Source: Symsagittifera roscoffensis
Taxonomy: Eukaryota > Xenacoelomorpha > Acoela > Convolutidae
Length of the DNA stretch: 64,000 nucleotides
Assembly: GCF_963678635.1 (NCBI RefSeq)
Contig: NC_087066.1
Location: 63,060,282 to 63,124,281, forward strand
Reading direction: 5' to 3'
Each line of letters starts with the position of its first letter. Position 1 is the stretch's first letter. Shown here piece after piece: positions 19,809 through 31,075 of the stretch. The notes below the pieces were generated by a model that worked only from the letters and a program-made list of their open reading frames with translations, had not been told where the DNA came from and did no database searches. The position numbers and the translations under genes were made by a program.

Positions 19809-20323
19809 GTTCCGACTTTCGATACGAAAGTAACGGAATATTTGTGCTCGGGGTGGTTTTTTTTCAGACAAATTTCGACTTTTTAATTAGCCATTTTTGA
19901 CGGAACTTTTTTTATATCATTCAAAAGTTATCCTGAGCTTAAATTTGAAAAGATATTTCACCTGTGATCATTTTTTGTAAAATTATGGGGGTTTAAAGAT
20001 TGCCATTTTGGTCAATTTGGGACAATTAACGCGCGATGTGTTTCGCGATATCATCGCGTAAGCGGAGATTTAATCCGTCTTAGAAATCTTCTAAATTGGT
20101 TGAAGGAAGCTTTTTTACCACAATTGATTTGTTACTAGGAGCGAAATCTGTCACTTTGTACTTTGAATGGCGTGTGGGGGGATGATTTTCACAAAAAATC
20201 TCAAATCAAATAAAGGTTTTGCCTTTTTTTTTAAATTTATTTTTATCATGTTTTAACTGCATTATAGACCTTTAAAGGCTGTCGGAACATTCAGGGCTTC
20301 GGCCTGATACGAGCAGTCTTGTT
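19809..20323 (+). mobile_element. Helentron-like non-autonomous element, copy i
   Basis: About 515 bp. The left end GTTCCGACTTTCGATACGAA contains a small hairpin (CTTTCG/CGAAAG). Near the right end are GTCGGAAC, inverted relative to the start, and the hairpin TTCAGGGCTTCGGCCTGA, then GAGCAGTCTTGTT. No TIRs reach the termini and no duplication is evident. Both flanks end in T. Confidence 0.65.
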
Positions 20324-20639
20324 TGACCTTATTTTGGATTTCACTATATGTAACAATTAATTGGCTTATCTGTTAGGTCCATGATGGCACACTACACATA
20401 AAACACTATATAAATTCAATGAATCACAAAGTAACTAAAGAAAAAGACGTGTGAGAGAAGACTGAAGTCCTCTTGGGAATCTCATTGTGAATCCTAATCT
20501 TCTTGGGATTGTCCTGGAGGTTTGATCACAATTGCAAATGAGGGTACTCGTAAGTGTACTTTAATTTGAAGTTAGTTTAGCTGAGATAATCTTCGAGCAA
20601 CGACCAAAGAGTAATATTTGTGATCACAGTTTAACTGCA

Positions 20640-21270
20640 ATGATCCCAGAAACTCTTTTTTAAAAATTGATCAAAGAAAGTTATTTTGATATCCACAGAA
20701 TGTTACGATTGGATCTTGAGCTGATATTATGGCATTGAGTTAACATTTTTGCTATGACCACCATATTATGGCATTGTGTTACCTGGGAATATTTTTGTCA
20801 TACAGAAAATTGTGCTCTAGAAATCAATGGTCTATTCTAAAGGCCGTACGGCAAACTCAGTCTTTAGACAAGGGAATTACTAGATTCTAAAATTGCAAGA
20901 TACGTTTAGTCTACACAAAGACGAGGTGTAAAAAGCTACGTTTTTTTCTCTTCATCGGTTCCGTAAAAGTCCGAAAAAAAAAGATTTTTGTGGGCCTTAC
21001 GTTCAAACTATATATCTGGTTTGAGCACAAAATTTACCCTCCTAATAAAAATTCTCGATAGCAACCCAAATATCATTATCAGAATAATGTACTATGATTG
21101 GACAATCCATGCTAGTTTGTTTTTTCATTGTTCAAGGAAAATGACGAATTATTTGTGTTTGGGTCGTTTTTTCAGCAGACAAATTTTGACTTTTTAACTA
21201 GCAATTTTTGGCGGAATTTTTTCTTACATCATTGAAAAAGTATGTTATTTTTTGCTCAATTTACAAAAAG
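20640..21270 (+). repeat. Dispersed repeat paralogous to 26760-27410
   Basis: Long shared stretches such as GATCCCAGAAACTCTTTT, GGATCTTGAGCTGATATTAT and GGTCTATTCTAAAGGCCGTA. The last part (from ~21128) is a diverged start of the Helentron-like family. Short frames inside it are not recognisable proteins. Confidence 0.75.
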
Positions 21271-21276
21271 TTTATT

Positions 21277-21796
21277 GTTCCGACTTTCGATACGAAAGTA
21301 ACGGACTATTTGTGCTTGGGGTGGGTTTTTTTTCTTCAGACAAATTTCGACTTTTCAACTAGCCATATTTGACGAATTTTTTATATCATTCAAAACTTAT
21401 TGTTGTCCTGAGCTTGAATTTGAAAAGATAATTCACCTGTGATCCTTTTTCGTAAAGTTATGGGGGTTTCAAGATTAGAATTTTGGCCAATTTGGGACAA
21501 TTAACGCGCGACAATTATGCGGAGATTTATTCCGTCTTAGAAATTGTTCTAATTTGGTTGAAGGGAGCTTATTTGCCATAACTGATTTGTTAGTAGAAGC
21601 GAAATTTATTACTTTGTATTTTATATGGCGTGTGGGGGAATGATTTTCACAAAAAAAAATTGATTTTATTTCAAAATTTTGTTCATTTTATTTTCTTTTT
21701 CTTTTACATTTAATTGTTTGATGTTATTACTGCTTCATAGACCTTAAAAGGCAGTCGGAACATTCAGGGCTTCGCCCTGATACGAGCAGCCTTGTT
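21277..21796 (+). mobile_element. Helentron-like non-autonomous element, copy ii, nested
   Basis: Same termini as copy i (GTTCCGACTTTCGATACGAA ... TTCAGGGCTTCGCCCTGA ... GCAGCCTTGTT). It interrupts an older diverged copy: the flanks at 21240-21276 and 21797-22010 are contiguous in the paralog at 27370-27600. No target duplication beyond a T is seen. Confidence 0.75.
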
Positions 21797-22306
21797 TCCT
21801 TTATAATCATTTTTTGTCATTATGGGGCCAAACTGTGAACTAGATAGGAGCCACAATTTAGCGTGTGTAGGTCTCTGGAATAAAAAAAAAATCTTTAAAA
21901 ATAATAAAATTTGTTCGGAACCATCAAAGAAAACGAAAGAACACAAGAATACAGAAGATAGCGTTTTTGATGCTAAATTCGCTTACAATTCACAAAATAC
22001 CAGTTTGGCTTCGTAAAATGGGAAAGTTAGGGGGGTTTAAAAATTGCCAATTTGACCAATTTCAACAGTTTATGCGCAAAATTTTTTATGCTAATAAAGC
22101 GCTCGCGGAGATTTGATTCGCCTTAGAACTTGTTCCAAATTCAGATGAAATAAAATACCTGGTCTATTTAAAACTTTAATTATGAAGTTTTTGAATTTGA
22201 TTTTGAATTTTTGATTGTTTTTTCTGTTTTTTTTTATAGAAAACGCTTAGACCATAGCCGTTAAAACCGAATCATTCAGGGCTTCGCTTTGATACGATTT
22301 GTCTTG
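21797..22306 (+). repeat. Right part of an older Helentron-like copy
   Basis: It continues the paralogy with 27410-27600 (TCATTTTTTGTCATTATGGG, GTGAACTAGATAGGAG). It then resembles the 3' half of the family from ~22017 and ends with TTCAGGGCTTCGCTTTGA and GTCTTGTT. Confidence 0.6.
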
Positions 22307-22309
22307 TTG

Positions 22310-23400
22310 CAATTATATTGGCTCATTGTGACATCCAGAAACTTTAGTTTAATTTAGCTATTCTGACTTACTTTTATCTTGAATTAACTTGTCTTTTTAT
22401 CTTGAATAAACTCATTTCCTATAAGATCAAGCTTTTCAAGCCATCAAGGGCTCGGGAACGATTGGGTTGATTCAAAACAAAATTTCGTATGATTTGAAAA
22501 TTATTGACATCTTGAGCTCAATTTTATAAGGATATTTCAATTGGATTCACATTGCGCGTAGATTTTTGGATTGAAATTTTTAAACTTGACCAATTTGGGC
22601 CTTTTACGGTGTTCGAATTTAATTGAAACTGTACTGCTTGTATCAGAGCAAATTGCTGAATGATCTGACGCTGATCAAGGTGCCTCAATGAATTCATCTT
22701 TATAAGAAACTTACAAACTGATAAATTTAACAAAAAAAACGAAAACGACTTGTTATACTTTTAATTTGTTATACGAAAACAACTTTAAATATTTTTTTGT
22801 GACATTTGCCCTCATATTCTTTTTAATTACAAAGGGATAAAAAGAACGCGTTGGCAGAATAAAATAAAGCGTATAATAATGGTCTTATTTTAACCAAAAT
22901 TTGCAATTTTCAAAGCACCGTAACGAAAAACTATCACAGGTAATTAGTGTTTTAAATTTGAACTAAGACTTCAATAGTTTGCAGAGGGTATAAAAACTCC
23001 ATTCAAAATGGATGGTTAGGGAGTCGCTGTTTCAACCAATCAGTATCGAGACAAAGAAGAAATAAATAAATAATTATTTTTTTTGGATTGTTTATGTCTT
23101 TTCTCGATTCTGATTGGTTCATACAGTGTTTGTTTAATACGCGGCTGTCTAAATACTAGCTAAACACTCCACATAAATATATTATACTGTCTCAACTCTC
23201 AAGCTATTCTTAACAAGTTTTCCTTAATAGTGCGTGAATATATGCAAAGCAAGTCTGCTCATATATTGGGTTCAAACCCTGATTCTTTTAACTGCCCTTT
23301 AATTGGCCTTGAATAGTTCTTATATAAAATTTGTGATGTGATCGACCAATTAGCTGTCAAATGACTAAGAAGAAAGCTCGTATATCAGGGCAAAGCTCGT
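22310..23400. other. Intergenic DNA, nothing recognised
   Basis: AT-rich. The only structure seen is a reversed fragment of the Helentron-like right end at 23380-23400 (ATCAGGGCAAAGCTCG) and a weak B-box-like GGGTTCAAACCC at about 23267. Confidence 0.5.
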
Positions 23401-23454
23401 ATATATTTTTTGGTTGATTTATTGACAAAATAATCGGGAAAAAAGAAGAACTCC

Positions 23455-23880
23455 ACCCCCCCCCCCCTCAGGAATTCGACCCACCCCTCAGGAATTCGAC
23501 CCCCTGCCGACCCGAAGGGTCCCCCTTTGGTACTTTTTAAGAAATCCGTTTTTGGCCGACCGACCCTAAAATTTTCCTAAAGGCGCCATCGGCGCCAATG
23601 TATACTAACAGTGAGGGGGAGCGCGCGCCAAAAACAAACGCGATTTTTTGTCAACTTTTTCCAAAAAGTGCCCAAAAACGGCTTTTTTGACATGTTTTTT
23701 TCAAAAATTTGCCTGCGGCGCAGAAAATTCGGCCAAAGCACCGTCTTTTTAGTGCTTTAGGAGAGCTCGGAAAATCAATATTTTCGACCTACAAAAAAAA
23801 AGATCGTAAAAATTTTCGACAATTTTAAAAAAATCCGCCCCCTCAAGAAAATCCTAGATCCGCCCCTGATCACAGGTGAA
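23455..23880. repeat. GC-rich dispersed repeat
   Basis: It begins with a C run and a short direct repeat (CTCAGGAATTCGACCC twice), then GGCGCCATCGGCGCC and GCGCGCGCC. It ends with CCGCCCCCTCAAGAAAATCC and GATCCGCCCCTGATCAC. Composition differs sharply from its surroundings. A weaker relative lies at 16480-16650. The class is unknown. Confidence 0.6.
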
Positions 23881-24300
23881 ATATCTTTTTAAATTTGAGC
23901 TTAGGATAACTATAGCTTTCAGATGGTATATTAAAAAAAACGTCAAAAATGCTTAGTTAACAAGTCGAAATTTTACTGAATAAAAACAACCACACCAAGC
24001 ATAAACTTTCCACACTTTCTTCGAAAGCCGGAACAACTAGCTTGCCTCGATTCAATTTGAAGCGATTTTGTAGTGCGGTCGGTATAGCTCGCATTACTTA
24101 AAGCAACAAATTATTGAACGAGCAGTACAGTTAAATTCGTTTCAGCAGATTGTATGGCCATTTTACCAGCAGATTGTATGGCCATTTTACCAGCAGATTG
24201 TATGGCCATTGCTATAGAATTTTGAGCGCCCTCTCTGCGAATATAAAGTCCATGGGAGTAATCCACCACTCAGCAATCAACCTTCGAAAGTCGGAACAAC
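23870..24300 (-). repeat. Reversed fragments of the Helentron-like family with a 24-bp tandem repeat
   Basis: Minus-strand 5' parts of the family: GAAAGCCGGAACAA near 24030 and CGAAAGTCGGAACAA near 24285. Between them 24143-24211 holds three copies of a 24-mer, CAGCAGATTGTATGGCCATT plus TTAC. Confidence 0.65.
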
Positions 24301-25290
24301 ATAACAATCTATCAATTGGTCTTCACACAGCGTGTGGATGTGACCTTTCGAGAAAAATCTGTAAACATTTTCACCCAAAACCCAAGCCATAGGCATTTAA
24401 AAACAGTTGGAACAGTCAGGGCTTTCTGCTGATATCTAATATCTCATTTTCCAAGATTTTAACTAAAGAAAAATATGAATATATTTTTATTAGAAAAGCC
24501 TCAAAAGGGCTTTGAATTAGCCAAACCATTACCATTTAATTTAGTCATCAAAAACGAATACATCATTAAACAAACTGCTTGCTCGAATATGTTCAGACAT
24601 CAAAATATTATTTTTAATCACAATTGTTGTATCGTAACTTTGAAAATAAATCAGACTAAAACAGTTGACTATTAAAATACGTGTTCAGTTTTGCCTAGTC
24701 CACTAATAAACAATGTCTATTACAAAAATTTCAATAACTGGGTAGCAAATGAAACGGACTTTCTTCAGCTAACAACTGATCAGATACAACGCTCAAAACT
24801 TTTTATATTTCCGCTAACGATGTGGAAATAATGTCAAAACCGCAGTTTGTCAAAAATATGATCCCATCGAAATTTATGATTTGGCTTCCCCTTTTGCAAA
24901 CGAAACATCGCTTTATATTAGTGCTGTTACTCTACTAGAGTTTATTTAAGTACGCCAGACCAATCAATTGCTAACAGTACAAGATTGTTTCTTTGTTTTA
25001 GGTACTTTTAGGTACTGTACAATTGCTAACACTACCTAAAACATAACTCAAATTTCGAGCAGAGGCTTTTTCTTAAGTAAATACTTAATTTAGAATATCA
25101 ACTTAAGCCCTCTAAAATTATTATTTTGAAGCCAGCGAATTCAAACACTCTGCGAAGGGTCGCTGCCTCTGAAAGTTTGGGAATAGGTCAATTTTTTTTT
25201 GAGATTTCGATGGAATGGATCCAGTTGGAATTGAGCTCTTTTTAGCCTTAACGAACTTTAGAGAGCGTTAGTCTAAAACTACGACTATTT
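24300..25290. other. Intergenic DNA
   Basis: A fragment of the Helentron-like right end at about 24400-24430 (AACAGTCAGGGCTTTCTG). Otherwise AT-rich with no gene seen. Confidence 0.5.
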
Positions 25291-25299
25291 TTTTGTTTT

Positions 25300-25880
25300 C
25301 TAACCTAAGTCGCAAATTTTGGTGCCAATTTTGGGGTACCTTTACTGCCTTTTGACAGCAGGTGCTTTGACATTCGAATAATAATAAAAAACACAGCTGA
25401 TACAATGTAAGTTCATCGCAGATGAACCGAAAAAGCTGTTTGCTTAAAACAACATTACAATAATAAAAACTTGATACCAGAAGTTTTCCAACTCAAAATA
25501 TCTCGCAATTTTTTGATATGCATATTCTATGCTTAATGTGGCTTTATGCTTTGCAATTTGTTACTTGCAAAATTGTGGATGCTTCTAGTTTGTTATATTC
25601 TAAAGTATTACTTGCAAAATTGAGTCTACTTGTATTGGGTGCCATTTGTGCTGCATCGAATTGGCAATTTTTTAGCATATTTAGCTGCTTTATTTGTAAC
25701 TAGTGTTTGCCTACAGTTAAGCTTTCGTACCCGAGGGCCGACAGGACAGGGTGTGATACTCGCATTCTCGATGTCGCAGTTTCGAAGCTCATACGAAGCA
25801 AAGATATACTAATTCGAGGCTTATTATATCTTTTTTTAAATTTTATTTTATACAGCTGCTTTTTCGTCGCGTTCTTGCTA
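25300..25880 (+). repeat. SINE-like repeat, copy 5 (paralog of 4110-4700)
   Basis: Parallel to copy 1 over most of its length, including CTAACCTAAGTCGCAAA, TATCTCGCAAT and GCTTTATTTGTAACTAGTGT. The tRNA-like part at 25720-25790 is more decayed (GGGCCGACAGGACAGGG, CGCAGTTTCGAAGC). Confidence 0.6.
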
Positions 25881-26760
25881 GCGTTTGAAAACTTCGACTC
25901 TGGTTTAAAAATTTAGAATCGTATATTATTTCAAGAAAAAGAAAATTCTGAGTTTTCTTCGTTAAGTGGCAAGTAACTTGGAATTTGATCTTTTGTGGTT
26001 TCATTTTTGATTTCTTTTTACATTCAATTCATTTATCTTGTTAAAAGGAAGGCAAACTCTACATTCGAACAGCGAAAGCGTAAAAGTCACTAAAGTATGA
26101 CGGATTTCCATTTGGAAGGTTGATTTTTTTTCAAGGTTACCTTGAATTTGCTTCTTTTTTTATTTTATCATTTTTTGGTTCGCCTCAATTGGTGTCTGCT
26201 CAAAACTTGTCGGTATTGTTTCCGAGTCGTAACTTTGTCCTGTTTCTAATTAAAAACTAATTGTGGCTTGATATGTTATCCTGGAAATCATGTTTGATAA
26301 AAACAGGTATTAGGAACATGTATGGGATAGGTTTTTATATTTTTTCATTGAGACGCCTTGGATTTTTTTGCTGAAATTTAAGTTTTTTCAAAAACTTTTC
26401 TACCAATTTTCCAAAAAAAAATATGGAAAAAAAAAGATTTCTCACCTAATAGAAAGGAGCCACTGCGGTCAATTTTTTTGTTAAAAGTTATGGCCATCGG
26501 AAAACCAAAATTTGATTTTATCGACTATTTTTAGACTTTATTTATATTTTTTCAAGCGCTACTCCTCTTAAATTACTCCTCCATTCGTTTTTACTACTGA
26601 TCCAGCTAATAATTCAACAACGGATAAAATGACTTCATTAGAAACTCAAAACTAAAGAACTAATCAAGATGATCAAGAATCAAGATATTAGTGCATTCAA
26701 TTACTAGAGTTCGTTTTAACGACGTCACCTTTACATCAAGGGAAGGCTTAATCATATTTG
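25880..26760. other. Intergenic DNA
   Basis: 25950-26100 belongs to the T-rich repeat shared with IFT172 introns (AAAAGGAAGGCAAACTCTAC). The rest shows nothing recognised. Confidence 0.5.
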
Positions 26761-27600
26761 AAATGATCCCAGAAACTCTTTTCTTAAAATTAATTTTAAA
26801 AAAAGTTGTTTTGATATCCACAGAAAGTATATCACGGTTACAATTGGATCTTGAGCTGATATTATGGCCTTGCGTTAACAGTTTTTCTATTACCACCAAT
26901 GTTTCTGTAAACGTCTCAACTCAATTTCAGCCGTGTTACCTGGGAATTTTTTCGTCATACAGAAAATTGGGCTCTAGAAATCAATGGTCTATTCTAAAGG
27001 CCGTACGGCAAACTCAGTCTTTAGACAAGGAAATCACTAGATTCTAAAAGGCGAGGTGTAAAAGCTAAATTTTTTTCGGTTCATCGGTTCCGTAAAAAGT
27101 AAAAAAAAGATAGATTTTTGTGAGCCTACGTTCAAACTATATATCTGGTTTAAGCACAAAAGTTTACCCTTCTTATAAAAATTGTCGATAGCGACCCAAA
27201 TATCATTATCAGAATAGTGTTCTATGATTGGTTAATCCATACTAGTTTTTTTTATTGTTCGAGGAAAATGACGGAATATTTGTGTTTGGGTCGTTTTTTT
27301 CTCCAGATACAATTTGACTTTTTAAATAGCAATTTTTGACGAAGTTTTTTCTACATCATTGAAAAGGCATGTTATCTTTAGCTTAATTTACTAAAAATAT
27401 AATTCCCTTGTGATCATTTTTTGTCATTATGGGGCCAAACTGTGAACTAGATAGGAGCACAATTTAGCGTGTGTAGGTCTATGGAATCCAAAAAAAATCT
27501 TTGAAAACAACAAAAGTTTTCGGAACCGACCATAAAAAATCCGAAAGAACAAAAGAATATGAAAAATAACGTTATTGATTCTAAATCCGCTTACAATTCA
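26760..27600 (+). repeat. Paralog of 20640-22010 without the nested insertion
   Basis: Same words in the same order as the 20.64 kb repeat. It is continuous across the point where copy ii interrupts the other locus (TAATTTACTAAAAATATAAT then CCCTTGTGATC). The 118-codon frame at 26691-27047 lies in it and is not a known protein. It ends at element A. Confidence 0.75.
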
Positions 27601-27742
27601 CAAAATTTAATAGTACAAGACTTAAGGGGAAGACTTAAGGGGAAGACTTAATAGTACACGATTTTGCAAAAATTGCAGAGTTAATGGACATTTCAATCTA
27701 TGAATATTCAAAAAAACAAGTTGAGGTTGAAGTAACAATACG

Positions 27743-28270
27743 TTGCAAAAACAACTCACCACTATAAATGAACAAATACTATCATCAAAAACCGATTATA
27801 AAAGAAATCGAAGATCAAAAAACATCTCTGATCAGAAGAATGCCTCTAAACAAAATAACCATTTTTGGGATAATCAAAACAGAACTAACAACTCAAATCC
27901 TAGCCAAAATAGTTACGGCATTCGTCATAACTATAACTAAAATGGAAAAAACTTCCAAAAAGCTAATGAGCACTCATCTTTTAATGCCAAGAAGCCTCAA
28001 ACCTATGATAATAGGTATCCTAGAGAGAGCAACATCAGAGAAAATGAACAAGTTGCTGAACAGTTCTACGACCCAGAAAGTAGGCAATTCAATAGTAATC
28101 TTAGAGGTCGACAATATAACACTGTAAGTTATAATAGCAATAACAGTCAAGACTCAACTCGGTCTCAGTTACCTAATTTCAGATCAAATCAAATACAATC
28201 TGAAACTACTCACTGGGTTGAGGAAGAAGTCAATAACTGTGAACAATCACTGATTTCTTTCGTTTAAACT
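27743..28270 (+). pseudogene. Element A Gag C-terminal, Asn/Gln-rich region
   Basis: Hydrophilic frames rich in Asn, Gln, Ser and Arg, for example RTNNSNPSQNSYGIRHNYN and RSQLPNFRSNQIQSETTHWV. The corresponding part of element B (47580-48022, ending TTHWV-like NTHWVEEQ) follows its CCHC knuckle. At least two frame changes. No knuckle is visible in A. Confidence 0.6.
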
Positions 28271-28315
28271 ACTAAAGTCTCCGAAACCAAGCAATGATAG
28301 TAATCCTAAAGCAAT

Positions 28316-28800
28316 GATATATCTTAGCTCATATCATTTTGAGATCGGAGACAAAAATAAAAACAATGGACTTGAAATTGAATTCCTGATTGACCCGGGA
28401 TCCAAATTTAGTATCATAAACTACCCAAATTATAAATTTAGGTAAATTAGATCAAAAAAATTCAATTTATCGATCCAATTTAAAGCCTAAGCTTATAATG
28501 GATCCGATATACGTTTGTTTCGCCATAAATCTATCCAATCTTGTTTCGACACTGCTGGAAAGTATACATCTAACCACAAAGTGTGGATAATTGAGGAAAA
28601 GAGTGCTAATCTATTGTGAGTAGACTTTTGTTATCATATATTCTTCCAAGCTCTTCACTTTGATATCCCCACAGTTGGACTAAAATCAAAAGAAGGTGCA
28701 ATTTCCTACGGGTTGATGAAGAACGATAAAGAATAACCCAATGTGTCAAAAAATGTCTAAATTAACTTGAAGGAACCCCTTTTCATTTCAACACGCTCAA
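28316..28800 (+). pseudogene. Element A aspartic protease
   Basis: LEIEFLIDPGSKFSIIN contains the active-site motif D-P-G-S at 28392-28403, preceded by hydrophobics and followed by a small hydrophobic run, as in retropepsins. The second half is interrupted by stops (28441 onward). The flap region reads NHKVWIIEEKSANLL, parallel to element B. Confidence 0.75.
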
Positions 28801-29039
28801 CATACTTATACAAACACTTAGTCGAAACAAATTCATAGTTCGAAAAAAGGACTACAACCCTACCAAAGTAAAGCCAAAATCCGAATTGGTTTTCATAAAT
28901 ACATTTGCACTCAAATTGAGCAGAGCCTGCCTATCCCAATTGAGAATCAGAAAGATTGTCCGGTCACGTTAAACAAGTGTGTATTAGGTTATGCAGGAAC
29001 TGATTTTCAAGGATACGAGGATAATTTAATTGCTATCCA

Positions 29040-29590
29040 CGATTGTGACGAGTTCACAACTAGAACTTCAAAAAAAAGTTCAGAGTTTGATAATTGCTTC
29101 ATGCTGAACACTATTGTAATTGCTACACGGGAAAGCAATACCCAATTAACTGGCCCCTGTCTACAGTATGTAGACTTCAAGAAAAGGTCCACATTCGAAT
29201 CGAATATGCCCATTGCCCATACAATCTCTGCAGATAGAGCAATGAAAAAAGGATTTGCTCAAATGACTTGCAAAATGTTTCCTGAATTAAGACACTTTTG
29301 TAATTCTAAACATGCTAAAATTCAGGATATTTTCATCTTCACTGATCCAAAATCCGAACAAATCAAATATAACCTGCTTTCAGAAATTCTTTTAAGACAG
29401 TATACTCAACGCCTGGTTTGAAAAGAGAGATCATGCTATAGTAAATAGCATTCGAGCTATCGCAATGCCCAAAATCGCTTGTCGGTAAGATAAAATGGAT
29501 TGAAACGTAGTTTCAAAACTTATTGTTGATGTATTCCAATATTCTGGAATTACTATACTTGTCTATGCCTCAGGACAACCAAATCAAGGA
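29040..29590 (+). pseudogene. Element A macro domain (OARD1/TARG1-like) inside Pol
   Basis: The frame 29101-29421 reads YVDFKKRSTFESNMPIAHTI then SADRAMKKGFAQMTCKMFPEL. This parallels the N-terminal strand and ADP-ribose loop of OARD1-type macro domains ('LAHCIS-D-RMG-GIA'). DIFIFTDPKSEQIKYNL matches the strand before the catalytic Lys. After a frame break the segment 29440-29580 gives SIRAIAMPKIACR-, DKMD and VVSKLIVDVFQYSGITILVY, matching 'LSMPRIGCGLD-L-W-NVS'. Macro domains bind or hydrolyse ADP-ribose. The catalytic Asp is retained after a nonsense codon and the Lys equivalent is not clear. It sits between protease and RT. Confidence 0.7.
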
Positions 29591-29984
29591 AATGCCTGCC
29601 CTTGAAGTATTTGATACAGAAAACTTATCAGAGATATTTGAACAAATTGGTTCAGATTTAGCCAAAGTATGCAAAGTGAAAATGAAATATCAACCAATTT
29701 AGCACATGATGAAAAGAACTTGTGCAGATCTCCATCGAAAGAACAATTCAAAAAATACTGGAAAAAAGAACGTAATGATAGACTTATTGCCTTCCTAGTC
29801 AAGGAAACAATTACCCAATAGTCCTTAATTGATAAAGACAAAAGTGGTAACTTTTAAATGATTGAAACCACTATATAATTCTTATCTGACTTCGGTTTTA
29901 CACAAAGTCATTTGACGGATGATGAGTTTGCAGACCTAATTCAAATTTTGATAAAAGATTAGGAGGTTTATTCTCATCACAAAA

Positions 29985-30860
29985 ATGATCTTGGGAAAAC
30001 AAAGCATAAATCCCATATACCACTCAGAAAGGACGCAACGTTCAAAAGCTTTCGACCTAGTAAAGTCGCAGTCCATCTAAAAGACAAATTGAATAAATTG
30101 ATGAAAGAACAAATCCAAGCAGGCATAGTCAGAGAACTAAATGAAAAAAAATGGTATGAACTCTTGGTTTGTAAGCCCAGCCATCATCCTCCCAAAAAAG
30201 GACTACTTTGAGCTAGTTTTGGATGCTAGGTATCTAAACTCAATCACAGATACTAGCAATTGCAATTGACCTTCAGAACCACTACAAGTTCTCATGACCA
30301 GAACAAATGGATCATACTCCATGAGTAGTGGTCTTTCATGAGCCTTTCATCAAATTCCTCTAACAGATGAGCCCAGAAATTGACAAGCTGTACTGTAAGG
30401 GCTAAACAATTTACGTTTCAAATTAGTTTCTATGGCTTGAAGCCGCTTCCAAATTTCTTCAGTAAACTAATGAGATACGCTTTCGGACCCCCCATAAAAA
30501 AGCTATATTTTTACTCTGTTACAAGGACTCTCTGTTACAATGTCAAATTAAAAATGAATTGTATGATACAATTCGAGAATATCATTCTCTGTTACGGAAA
30601 GCCAACTTATAAGCTGGCCCTGAAAAAAAAAATTTTTGTAAGAAAAATTAAACTACTAGGCCATGTTGTACCTAAAGATGGTCTTTCTCTAATCGAATCA
30701 CGGATTGATGATATAAAAAAAATGAAGTCCCCTGAACCAAAAACAGAAGTTCTAGGTGTATTAGGTGTCATGGGATTCTATAGCACATACATCATTATTT
30801 TCCAAGTAGACAAAAGTTTTCGTTATGAACTGGCAAACAGTAACAATAAATTTCAATGAC
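29985..30860 (+). pseudogene. Element A reverse transcriptase
   Basis: Gypsy-type RT start HIPLRKDATFKSFRPSKVAV and KLMKEQIQAGIVREL, then FQISFYGLKPLPNFFSKLMR and YAFGPPIKK. The YxDD box is lost: the region reads LYFYSVTRT. KIKLLGHVVPKDG and VLGVLGVMGFYSTYI mark the RT-RNase H connection. Several stops. Confidence 0.85.
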
Positions 30861-31075
30861 TACCATCCACAAAGAAAATTTTTCAGAAAGCGAAAGACAA
30901 AATTTCTGTCACGATAACTTAAATGCTATCCCAGATGTAAACAATCCATTCCACAATCACGCTGACTCCTCAAATGTAGAAACCGGGTGTTTACTCATCC
31001 AAGACTTTCTCAAAGGGAAAAGAATAGCTGGGAAAAGAACCAATTTGAAATATTTTCTATCTCCCTAGTGTTAAA
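30810..31075 (+). pseudogene. Element A RNase H remnant, truncated
   Basis: NPFHNHADSSNVETGCLLIQ is the first RNase H strand (family 'FHIHVDSSNVGTGCILIQ'), followed by KGKRIAGKRT. The text then jumps straight to KCQKNKPTKKS of the integrase region, so the rest of RNase H and the integrase zinc finger are deleted. Confidence 0.75.

Noticed and set aside
24150-24392. 80-codon ORF starting with a repeated YGHFTSRL motif
   Set aside because: The repetition is the 24-bp tandem repeat, and the rest is a reversed mobile-element fragment.
26691-27047. 118-codon ORF as a host gene
   Set aside because: It lies in a repeat also present at 20.64 kb, where the frame is broken. No recognisable domain.
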